A stretch of 64,000 bases of DNA from the NCBI GenBank assembly GCA_049999725.1, contig JBNGIS010010017.1:1-64000 (forward strand), written 5' to 3'. The first letter of the stretch is position 1. Each line of letters begins with the position of its first letter. The translations under genes and the position numbers were made by a program. Source of the stretch: Haplomitrium mnioides. Its lineage: Eukaryota > Marchantiophyta > Haplomitriopsida > Calobryales. This document shows positions 54,640-64,000 of the stretch, piece by piece. The notes under the pieces were generated by a model, which was not told the origin of the DNA, did not search any database, and was given only the letters and a program-made list of their open reading frames with translations.

Positions 54640-55343
54640 ACGCTTCTGCGGAGAAACGTTTCAAGCTCTTAGCCCAATCTAGATCACAAGATGGCATGCT
54701 AAGTTTACCTGGTTCACGCTGAGGGAAGGAAGTGTTGTCAGGGCCAAGCACTTTCAATGGCCCCTCAAAACCTGGTAAATGTATAAGCAAGTGGGTAGAG
54801 AGCAGGAGGAATAATATATTATCCTTACCTCATAAGGTGATTAGTGTGGACCAAGATTTATACACACTCACCACTGCATAGCTTAGGCAAACGTTGCTCA
54901 TCGGTCGTTTCAGATGCTTCTTCCCTAGCCTCAAGGAGATTTCAGCTTGGTTCAGAGAAATTTGTGAGCAGAAGGGTTGGTAGAACTCAATGCTTAGGCT
55001 CTTAGGAAAAGGTAATTTTCTAATATCTACAGAAGAAGATGGAGTCAGATCCACGCTTCTCAGAGGGGAACTCTTACTTATGAAGAACATGAGATGCATC
55101 TTCCAATTATGGAGACCTAAGTTTGATCCCTTGACGGGACAAGCCTTGGTTCCTACTTGGATCACCTTGCCATTCTATCCTCAAAGCTGCACAATCAGCT
55201 GCCAATGATTGCCAGTGTCCTTGGAAATTGCATTCATGTCCCTTCAGTTCTGGAGGGGATGCATGTTAGATTCTGCATTCAGCTAGACACATCCAAAGGA
55301 GTGAGTCTAGTCTTGGAGATATTGTGTCTCAACGGTACTTGCT
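54640..55343 (+). pseudogene. DUF4283 domain protein remnant (copy 2)
   Basis: Counterpart of 23,846-24,540: FKLLAQSRSQDGMLSLPGSR, a stop, then KEISAWFREICEQKGW, LRLLGKGNFLISTEEDGVRS, RCIFQLWRPKFDPLTGQ, LVPTWITLPFYPQ and LPMIASVLGNCIHVPSVLEG. TAG after QKGW and a stop at 54,721 break it. The LINE tail begins at 55,347. Same caveats as copy 1. Confidence 0.7.
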
Positions 55344-55346
55344 AAC

Positions 55347-58300
55347 GAGAATTGAATTCAATTTGATTTAAAGTCCAAAGCGAGCCCTATGGCCATAAGG
55401 ATTGAGAGCACAATACGCACAAGAGTGCGGAGGGGTGCAAAAACTAAAGTAGTAAGCTTAAAATTGTTTAATTGAAATAGTTCAATAGGGATAGACCCGC
55501 TTGTGAGTCATACGCCCACTTTCTCGTCAGGAATCTCTATGTCTTATATGTATATTTTTGAGACCTAACCAGCACGAGTTCCCAAATGAAGAGTGCCAAC
55601 CAACATTGATCATGATGTTTGAGAAATTGTTGTACTGTCCCATTCTGTTCTACAAAAAGTCCATGATACCTTCCCCGGTTTCATAATATCTTGGGCAATA
55701 AAAGATGATGTGGTGCTCATCTTTCATGACTTGTAGATTGCACTTGAGGCATAGTAACTCTTCAGGTTGGATTTTGTTGTCGATCTTGGACCATTTGGAT
55801 GTTTCACATCTCAATTGTTGGGATCTAGTAGGTAGTTTTGTGAGGATCTAGACCAAATTGGGTGACATGTTACTCGTAAAGTATTGCTGGATTTTCCTTG
55901 AGGGAATGTTGTTGATGTGCAAGTTGTACTTGATAGTATGTTATGCTGCACAGTAGGATTGCCATATGATTGAAGTAATGTGTTGATAGATAGTCCATGA
56001 GTACTTTTCTTAATTTTTTAAGAAGCCATCTATATCCAATCCCCACCTTTTTAAGCCATTTTTTTGTCTAGGAGCTGCCTAACAAGAGGCCTCCATAGCC
56101 ATTGTTGGGTATTTGGACGGTGTGGTGTCTTGAATCAATTGTAGGTACGTGACAAGTTTCATCACTACGTGCGCCTCAATGGGTATCGTACCAAATTCAA
56201 CTGCAAGGATGTGTAGAGGTGTGGTGGTGTGTACATTGGCTAATCTAGCGAGGAACCTCTTGAGGGGTTTCTCACCATGTTTCAGCCACATGGCTGGAGT
56301 TAGAGAGGGTTCCCATATTTCTGCTACATATATTGATGTTGGAACAATGCAGGTTTAGAAGAGGTTGACTCTCATGGGTATATGCCATATATCTTTCACC
56401 TTGCTTCAGCTGTTCAGTTGGCATAAGCTAACGAGACTTGTTGTAATCTTGTGTTTGGCTTCAAAGCCCCATCCTCTCTTAGTGTGTATTGGTGTCCCCA
56501 AATAGGTGTACTGGTTCATCACTTCAACATTGTCTTGCCTGAACTTGAAAGTGTCCTCTTGTGATGTGGTGAGCCATTTTCCAAAGACCAAGACCTTGGT
56601 TTTCTTCATATTGACAGTCATACCGAATTGGCTACAGAATTGGTCAAGTGCTTTTAGGTGTTGTTGAAGTCCAGCACTTGTTGTTGACATGAGGACAATG
56701 TCATCTGCATACAAGAGAGTACCAATGGTCTAGGCTAGCAGATCGGAGGCAGGGGCTCCCATATTGACTAGTGTTGTTTTTAGTTTGTCAATGAACAGAT
56801 TGAATAAGGTGGGAGAGAGTGGGCATCTATGCTTGACACTGATGTTACAATGGATAGGCTCTGACATACCCTAATGGGTGCGAACACAAGCCAAAACTTC
56901 TTTCTATAAGATTTGGATGACCATGATCCAAGAAGTTGGTAGTATTAACTCATGTAATCTGGACCAAAGTTTGTTGTGTGGTACTGAGTCAAAAGCTTTT
57001 TGGAAATCTACAAAATAGCAGTATAGACCTCCAACACATATGTGTTGTTCAATGATGGTGAAGATGATAACCAGGTTATCAGTCATTGAGCGATGCTCCC
57101 AAAACCTTCCTTGTCCTTGAGTTTGTAGCTGTTGTGCTTCGCTCCATTGTGTGATCTTGAAGTTGAGTGTGGCCCCGAAGAGCTTACGGAATAGAGCGCA
57201 GAGCATGATGGTACGATAGTTAGAGTGTTGTCTTTTGTCCCCATCTTTCTGGATTGGAATGATAGTGTTGAGCTTCCACTCTGCAGAGAATCCAATCTGT
57301 ATCACCTAGTTGAATAGGTTGGTCATGGGTTGCGAGAGGGGTTTGGATCCTCTTTTCAGCATTTGGGCTTGGATCCCTAGGGAGTGAGGTGCTTTGTTGT
57401 GTAGCTTCTTGATTGTAGCCAGAACCTCTCCAGTGGTGAAAACATCAATTGTGGGTTTGTTGTTGGTCCAGGGGGTGGGCTAGGTGTGACTGATGTAGAG
57501 TGGTAGACCTTGTCACCATAATTCTTCCAGTCTTGGAGGTTGTGCAACTGGAGCTGGTCTTGCTGGCCCTTGAGGGATGAGAAATTTTTCTTTGGTTGAA
57601 GTTTCTTGTCCAAGATGAGTTGGGGGAGTCTTTGTACTATCCTGGTGCGGCGTAGTTCCCTTCTGCATTTCCACCAGGTGTGGAGTGCTGTGTGGATCGT
57701 TGTAGCTGGTGCTCCCTGTTTGATTGGTTTTTGCCACTGGGATCGTGTTTATCTTGCAGTGCTATTGAGCTAGGGGTTGGAATTAAAGCTGGAGGGGGTT
57801 TTGGTTGTGAAGAGAGTGGTAGGGAACTTCAATCAAGTTGTTGTGAGAATGATGTTTGCAAGTGAGGTTGAGTCCAGTATTGGGTTGGTGGACAGTCGTG
57901 TGTGCAGTTCTTTGGTTCATGTTTTGGACTGTTTCTCTGTGGGTGGGTAGTGGTATACAAGGCAGGTGGGATGATGAGTTGTGGAAGGGTTGGGGATTTT
58001 GGGAGTAGGCTTCAGAGCAAAGTGCAAGCTCCCCATGTTGCATATACTTTCCTTTTTTTCCTCCGTGAGCCATTTCATCTGTAATGGCATTAGATCTTAA
58101 TGTATGGCCAATTTCATCTCCCGAAAGGTTTGCCTCTTTTTTAGGAGTTCAACTCGGTTTGTGCATGACCTGAATTGCACTTTGATTGGTCATGCTTCTT
58201 CTGAGTTGGCATGTCCTAGACGACAACATTGTACCTCCAAGTGTGCTAACCCACATCGAGCTAGGATCTTTTGCTTGATGGTGTTTGTAGTCTTCTTTGT

Positions 58301-58385
58301 GGCTTCTTCTAGAAGACCATGGACGATCAGATTGAGGGATCTTTCTTATCTCTCTTGCTCTTCTTTGATTTGGTCCATGAAGTAA
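55347..58385 (-). mobile_element. LINE copy 3, longest copy
   Basis: Minus-strand LINE, 3' tail at 55,347-55,370 (AATTGAATTCAATTTGATTT). Coding on the minus strand from right to left: GKxLRHNSTSYNDPHSTP-type linker (57,513-57,737), EVLATIKKLHNKAPHSLGIQ, GFSAEWKLNTIIPIQKDGD, YFVDFQKAFDSVPHNKLWSR (56,904-57,305), LLYADDIVLMSTTSAGLQQH (YADD at 56,700-56,711), KTKVLVFGKW and YTYLGTPI. The 5' end stops in repeat R at about 58,385; no endonuclease domain is recognisable. Confidence 0.88.
56406..57480 (-). pseudogene. LINE reverse transcriptase (copy 3)
   Basis: RT core of the LINE. Blocks in order on the minus strand: AQMLKRGSKPLSQPMTNLFN, SNYRTIMLCALFRKLFGATL, QGRFWEHRSMTDNLV, CYFVDFQKAFDSVPHNKLW, a broken middle (CHPxLFNLFIDKLKTTLVNM-like near 56,790), LLYADDIVLM and FCSQFGMTVNMKKTKVLVFG. 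The sequence around YADD differs from the L1 lineage common in flowering plants. Several stops; not functional. Confidence 0.85.
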
Positions 58386-59060
58386 CATGAAAACTCAATC
58401 ATCATGATGTCTAACACTCTACCAAGAATCCAAACTAGTCAAAATCTGTCAACTCTCAAGCATCAGCTTGTGACATTATTCCTTTCACTTTAGTTTGATC
58501 TTATGAAGCAGACATCCAAGAGAATAACTCTCAGAAAGTTCTGCTGAAAGGCTAGTGATTGGGGCTTTCTGCACTCTGAAAATAACACATGAAGCACATC
58601 ACTCGTGACTACTTTGATGCAAAACATCCGCTAAGTCACTGAATAATATAGCTATGAAGTTGTGGAGAGTAAAACTAACCACAAAAACAAACAAATGGAA
58701 GCTCCAATAGTTTAGGAAAACCCTACATACATCTTAACTATGCACATATAGAATGGAGCCTTGACTATGTGGTGTCAGACACAAAGTCTTAGACTATTCA
58801 GTTTCATCATGTGTAGCAGTGACACTTTGCCACAACTTCCTGTTGGTTTCATCAGTTCCCGACAGCAAGTCCTAATCAATCTTGTATTGAGTTTCTGCCA
58901 CTTTTCGGAAGTAATGGGAAACTTGGTCATGATGACGCCTAGCACTCCACCAAGAATCCAAACTAATCAAAATCTGTCAACTCTCAAGCATCGGCTTGAG
59001 ACATCATTCATTTCACTTTAGTTTGATCTTGTAAAGCAGACGTTCAAGAGATTAACTCTC
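58386..59060. repeat. Dispersed repeat R (copy 2 of the Y arrangement)
   Basis: 58,386-58,649 is the R tail interrupted by the LINE; 58,650-59,060 is a further head and tail (AGCTATGAAGTTGTGGAGAG ... AGTTTGATCTTGTAAAGCAGAC). Same tail-to-head arrangement as 26,763-27,362. Confidence 0.75.
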
Positions 59061-60661
59061 AGGTTGAGGCAAAAATTGACACACAACAATCAAATTGATA
59101 CAAAGCAAGCACAAAGAATCATTAGAAGTCGTGTTGTGCAAAATTGGGTCACCTTGTTAGTGAAGGCCAGCAAGTCGATAGGGAATAGGGAAGAAAGATG
59201 CAGAAAATGTAAGCTTGATCAATGCTCACACAAAGGTGACTCAAACAGGCTTGAAAAAACAACATGGGAAGAAGGCAAACACAAAGCGAGGAAGAATCAC
59301 ACAGAGGAATTGAAATGCTCCGATGCTTGAAGGCATAAGTTGAATAAAGACGAACAAATGCCTGCACTCTACAAAAAATAAAGAAAATTTGTTGATATGC
59401 TCGAACTTGAATAAATTCGATAGATGCCTGCTGCTGAATATAGAAGAAAATGTTGAAGTAGTTCAGAGCAAAAAAACAGAAGCTGAATGAAGCTCCTCCA
59501 ACTTCTTCAACTCCAAGAATGCTCACACGAAGGTGATTTAAAGAAGCCCAAACCTACTTGATAATAAATTTAGGGATTAGGAATGGGTCTACAAAGCTAT
59601 TCCCAAACCATGTCTGCGTCATGCAAAAAAGAAAGGAAGAAATTGATGAACGTCAGCGAATCGAAGTAAAATGGAAAAGAGGAGAAAGCTGCAAAATACA
59701 TAAGCTTGATCAATGCTCATAAGAAAGTGACTCAAACACGCTTGAAAAACCTGCATGGAAAAAAAGCAAGCACAATGCGAGGAAGAATCTCACAGAGGAA
59801 TTAAAACGCTCTATTGCTCGAAGGCAGAAGCTGAATAAAGACAAAAATTGCCTACATCCTGCAAAAAAGAAAGCTAGAAGGTCAATGATGAAGTCAAAGA
59901 ATGCCCAAGCAATGCTCAAATGCCAAAGCAGAAAACGAATGCTAGCAAGCAATGCTCAAAGCAGCAGGTAACAATAACTCAAAGAAGCTCAAAAGCTCAA
60001 AATCTGGTTGATTAATGAACTCTTCAAGCTAAAAATGTGCTCGAAATGTGCTCAAACATGGTCTACAAACCTACGAGTCGAGAATGCTTGCTGCTGAATA
60101 TGGAAGAAAATGTTGAAGCTCATAAAATGTACTCGATAGGGAATTCTTGAAGAAATTTCAACTTCAGAAATTGCAATCGCTTGCTCCAGAAAGTAAAAAA
60201 AAATCCACGTGAAACAATGCAAAACGCCTAAGCCCTAAATCGTGAGCATACATTTTTGTCAGCGAATGTTTGTTTTGAAAGCTAAGATACATCATCATTT
60301 CACCACTCCACTAATCGGGGATTTTTGTTTACACGTACCTTTCACGCGTGCGTTCTTTTTTTTTCTTTAAAGCAAATGAATATCGAAGAAAATGTTGACT
60401 CAAGAAAAAAAAGTGCTCAATAGAGAATTCTCTAAGAAGCTTCAACTTCAACCAAAGAGTCTCAGAAAGAGTCACAAAAATTGCAATCGCTCAAAAAATT
60501 GTTGCGACGAAAATTGAAGAGAGTATCAAGAATTGCAATTGCTCGAAAAAGTTTAAAAATCAACAAGAAACAATGCAAAATGATAAACCCTAAATTGTAA
60601 GAAGAATTTTTTGTCAAAAGAATGTTTTGTTTTGAAAACTACGATACATTATCATTTCACA
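59061..60661. repeat. Degenerate tandem repeats, purine-rich
   Basis: Two nested periodicities. 59,195-59,390 recurs at about 59,685-59,880 (AAGCTTGATCAATGCTCA, GTGACTCAAACA, GCGAGGAAGAATC, CAGAGGAATT). GCTGCTGAATATxGAAGAAAATGTTGAAG occurs near 59,427 and 60,090, with a shorter version at 60,380. 60,170-60,360 recurs at about 60,530-60,720 (GAAACAATGCAAAA, CCCTAAAT, CAATCGGGGATTTTTG). I see no gene; plus-strand frames are short. Confidence 0.7.
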
Positions 60662-61746
60662 ACTCCACCAATCGGGGATTTTTGGTTGCACGTACCTTTC
60701 GCACATGCTTTTTTTTCTATTAAGTAAATGACAAGACATTGCACAAAAAACAACTATATGTTAATGAGTGGTAGTTCGTAAAACAACACAATCATTATTT
60801 GGCAATGGCATTTAGTATGTTAGAATAATATATTGAAAGTTTAGAAGCAAGTCATAGTTTCGTAGTAGTTGAGTGTGTGGTAGCAATAGCTTGCAGTTAA
60901 ATCCTTTAATTTATCCTCTGTGTGCAATTTAACAAAGTATAGTGCAAAGAGTATTGAAGGTAGGATCTATGTGAGTGTTTGTGGCTCGTTCTCAACTTCA
61001 CTATTGAAACTATAAAATTTAGAAAAGGAATCACTTTTGAACTTTATCATATATACAAATGTTTTTGTAATAAAGTTATCAATGAAAAACCAAAGAAATT
61101 TGCAACTAATGGTTCACAAATAATTATGTGAGCTAATCTGAGCTTTGTTTTCTTCCTTTGATGCATCTAAAAAACAACTCCAAATATCCATTCCAAGAAT
61201 TTTATGCAACAAATAAGCATTCTTCTCATATGTCTTTAATAACTCAATCTAAAACGCATGCCTTTTCTCAAACATACTTGTGATGTTATTATCTAATTCT
61301 TTTTTGGCATCAATACTAGCTTGCACTTTCATATGCTTGTCATTGCCACTCTTTGCAAGAGTGTTCTCTTTATCTTTGTTTTCTTAAGGCATTTTCTTGC
61401 AATGTCATCTCGTTTTGACACAATAAATTGTTTTCATTTCATGGGTTATCGATATTCTAAAACTTCCCACCCTGAAAAGTTGTTGGTCTATTTCCTCTTG
61501 CAAACAAAGCATAACTCTATTAAAACCCTCTCTCATGCTCTTTTGTTTTGGTCTCTTCAAATAAGAGCATGATGCATGTTACATCCAAAGCTAGTATGCT
61601 CATGTTTATCTCCAACGAGTACATCAACATGTTATAAGATTTAAGTACACTTGCTAATAAAATTTGAACAAACATCACTTTCTTTAAATTTGAAACGATG
61701 GACAACAAGTTCTTTGCCATATTCTTTACATTTGCAATGCCGTATC
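60662..61746. repeat. Duplicated block X, copy 2
   Basis: Direct-orientation match to 13,931-14,945 plus 18,050-18,145. It holds the unoccupied CGAGT target (61,616-61,620) of the 3.1 kb insertion in copy 1. It is itself interrupted at 61,747 by a TG-starting sequence; candidate target bases are CGTATC. Confidence 0.8.
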
Positions 61747-64000
61747 TGTTGCAACCCTCTTTGGAGTATTCCAAATCAAACTACGTTGATAATGTATCAA
61801 ACCCACAGGGAGTAAACCATTTCTGTCTTGTCTTTATGTTTTTCTGACACTTTCAGTTTTTAAAGGCAAACTGAACCCAAAACCTCCCAGACCAGCCCTT
61901 CTTGGACTTGATCTTGCCTTTCCCACTCAGCTTCTACAATGACCAGCGGACCCTTGCCTGCTACTCGTTGTCACCTACCAATTATGGAATCTACTATAGT
62001 ATTCTTAGAACAGCCAAATTAATCTATTGTATGCAACAGCCAACAGACTTTAAGTTTAGGAGAAAGAATGCATTCACACTTAGATCAGCATATGAAATCT
62101 AAATGCAACCTCCATTTTTCCTACACACTCGCAGAGAAATCCACCAAACAATTTAGAAATCAAATGAACAGCAAAAACGTGATAAGGAAGCCACCCAGGT
62201 ACTCCCCTGGCATGCCCTTCACAGTATTCGATTTGCCTTTCACTATTGATTACTGCACAACTCGATGATTCTTCATCCGCAATCACATTCCAAGTCTGAC
62301 CTCATTACATGTCCTCAAATGGAGTTGCCGCCACACTTAACAATAGGGGGCTCTTCAAAAGAAAAGTAGAAACTTTATAAAATGAAGAATAATAATAATA
62401 CATATATGTTCATCCATGAGGAAGTACAGCTAGCCTACTGGACTTATGCCTCCTCTCAACTAACCCTGTCTAACAACTAACCCAACAACTATTTATGGTA
62501 ATCTAACTATTGCTAGTTAGAAAAACTAATTTTTGTAACTCTTACTAACACTAACCTGCCTAATCACACATTTCTAACTATACTACTCTATCTAACATGT
62601 TGCGGATCATAGATTTTTACCACCCGCTACTAAAGCATGCGCCTCCTCTATTTCTTGACATGACCCAGAGCTCTCTGGATCATCCTTGTAAACTGATCTC
62701 TTTAGACACTCCTCTCGGAGCAAGAACAAAACCAACTCTAACTTCCCCTCATCACTAGAACAAAAGCTCTTAATAGTTCCTATAAAGAAAATTAAACTTC
62801 TTTACTAATTCACTAACTCTCTTCAACCGCCTTCGTCAAACTTCCAATCACGACCAAATCAGTGACAACTCACTCCTTTGGCCGCTCGATCTTCTCACTC
62901 TTCACCTAGCTTGTTATAAGAACACTGGATAGCTCTTTCACAAGGTACTTTTCATGCAAACACTTCCCACAAGAACAATGCATACGCGAATGCAGGGTAT
63001 TCATTCAGATCAAAACCTTTTGGTCCCATCGTCCGCTTGTTCACATGGCCTTCTTCTTCCAGCTCATTTCTTCATAACTTTCTTTGCAAGGCAATTTGCG
63101 CTGTAGATTGACCATTTTTGCAGGGAAATTCATTCTCCACCGATGATCAATGGTTGTCTGCCGTGCCTTCCCATATGGATCTCCCTCCGCAGGGCTCCTC
63201 GCACTTCTTCTTTCATTCGAATGCTCCTTCACGTCGAACTTTTGAACTGTCCGATTCAAAATTTAAAGATCTTCGCTTCCTTCCACATCGCTCCGAATCT
63301 TCAACGGATCACCTCTTCGGCTCACTCTTTCTGATCCCCTTTTCTTCCACAACGGATCCTTCTTAAGTGGACTCCCCACAACGGATACCCACATCAAAAC
63401 CACTTTAACCGGGTTCTCTACTTAGTAACTTCTATCGGAACCATATTAACTGGGTTCTCCACTTTGGAGGCACTAGTTCCAATCCGCTCCTCGTAATATC
63501 GGATGCTCAATATAAGAACTCTTCACACACGTTGGACTCGTCACAATAGTTAAACAATAGAACACAGAATATTCGGAATCTTCGGACTTCAAAACTCTTC
63601 ATAACATCATACCCGTTGAACTCTTGAATATCAGCAATCAAATCCTCCTTGTTGAACAATACGACAAGGCAATCTCTCGGCCGCAGACGATCCCTCCTTC
63701 AACCACTTTCGCGCTGATCTTTGCTTTACAGGGGAGCTCTTTCCTCTCTAAGCAACCCGCAACGATTTTCTTCCTCGTAAAAATCTTCAAATTAAATTCT
63801 TCGCAGAAGCCTTCGGCCAATTCTTCTTTCGCAGGACTTCTCGTAGATCAATTGCTCGCAACAAGTGCCCACATCATAGGGACATTCTTTGTAAGTTGTC
63901 AGCGCATGCTTCCTCACATTCATCTTTCATAGGTACCCCCTTCATCACAACAAGTCTCCGATGGCAATTTTCTCTGGTAAGCTTCCTTCATTGTGAAACC
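61747..64000. repeat. Long LTR-like sequence, runs off the window
   Basis: Starts TGTTGCAACCCTC at the point where block X' loses its match to copy 1. From about 62,900 to 63,550 it has the features of the long LTRs at 1-1,095 and 7,401-10,974: ATAAGAAC elements (62,915 and 63,509), CGGAACC, TTAACCGGGTTCTC (63,405) and TTAACTGGGTTCTCC (63,448). The right end lies outside the window. The frames at 63,118-63,366 and 63,624-63,932 are not convincing. Confidence 0.5.

Larger units (their letters stand above)
49767..59010. repeat. Duplicated block Y, copy 2
   Basis: Second copy of 18,451-27,350 in direct orientation, beginning AATAGAGGTAGCTTTG at its junction with F. The element content and order are the same. 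Copy 2 lacks the 432 bp of 20,059-20,490 but keeps ~830 bp of LINE that copy 1 lost. 53,300-54,640 contains no gene I can support, only A/T-rich and GCTTTGxGAG-containing sequence matching copy 1. Confidence 0.85.

Noticed and set aside
59149-59526. 125-residue minus-strand frame rich in Phe, Ser and Cys
   Set aside because: It lies in purine-rich degenerate tandem repeats and is not open in the second repeat unit.
61902-62286. Short frames on both strands in the last LTR-like segment
   Set aside because: They overlap each other on opposite strands and show no domain; the region is better explained as LTR.

Overview
This 64 kb window looks like intergenic DNA of a land plant with a large, repeat-rich nuclear genome. 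I found no intact host gene, tRNA or rRNA. The evidence for a plant is: Ty3/gypsy chromoviruses and Ty1/copia elements with initiator-Met-tRNA primer sites (TGGTATCAGAGC type), a DUF4283 domain remnant, and many CGA-to-TGA changes of the kind expected from cytosine methylation. The LINEs are not the usual poly(A)-tailed plant L1 type: they end in pentamer simple repeats and have a YADD-type RT unlike angiosperm L1. This weakly suggests a gymnosperm or seed-free plant, but the species cannot be decided from sequence alone. Every open reading frame I could assign belongs to a mobile element, and all are broken.

Layout. 1-10,974: a minus-strand LTR element with very long GC-rich LTRs (left LTR cut by the window edge; right LTR from 7,401) and an internal region in which only gag is recognisable. 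A young plus-strand chromovirus (element 1, 2,093-7,023) has inserted into that gag. 10,981-13,930: two truncated minus-strand chromovirus pieces joined head to tail (B1, B2). 13,931-18,450: a low-complexity block (X) carrying a 3.1 kb solo-LTR-like insertion with a CGAGT target duplication. 18,451-27,350: a duplicated block (Y) holding a copia remnant, an Arg/Gly-rich gag-like remnant, a DUF4283 remnant and a minus-strand LINE. 27,363-34,271: a mosaic of LINE, copia and an unclassified dispersed repeat (R). 34,272-37,668: 5'-truncated chromovirus C. 38,215-43,078: full-length minus-strand chromovirus D with two diverged LTRs. 43,079-45,428: a second copy of the B1/B2 composite (E1, E2), interrupted by plus-strand chromovirus F (45,429 to about 49,768). 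49,767 to about 59,010: the second copy of block Y. 59,061-61,746: degenerate tandem repeats and a second copy of block X. 61,747-64,000: another long LTR-like sequence running off the window.

How the parts relate. The chromoviruses fall into two groups: B/E, whose gag has (or had) a CCHC zinc knuckle, and 1/D/F, which lack the knuckle segment, with gag running directly into protease. Element 1 and F also share a frameshift and a nonsense codon, and element 1 has almost identical LTRs (3 differences in 390 bp) although its coding region is thoroughly broken. This points to a defective lineage copied by proteins supplied from elsewhere. The X and Y blocks and the B/E composite each occur twice in direct orientation, so the locus has also grown by segmental duplication followed by independent insertions and deletions. 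Identities and boundaries were judged by eye.
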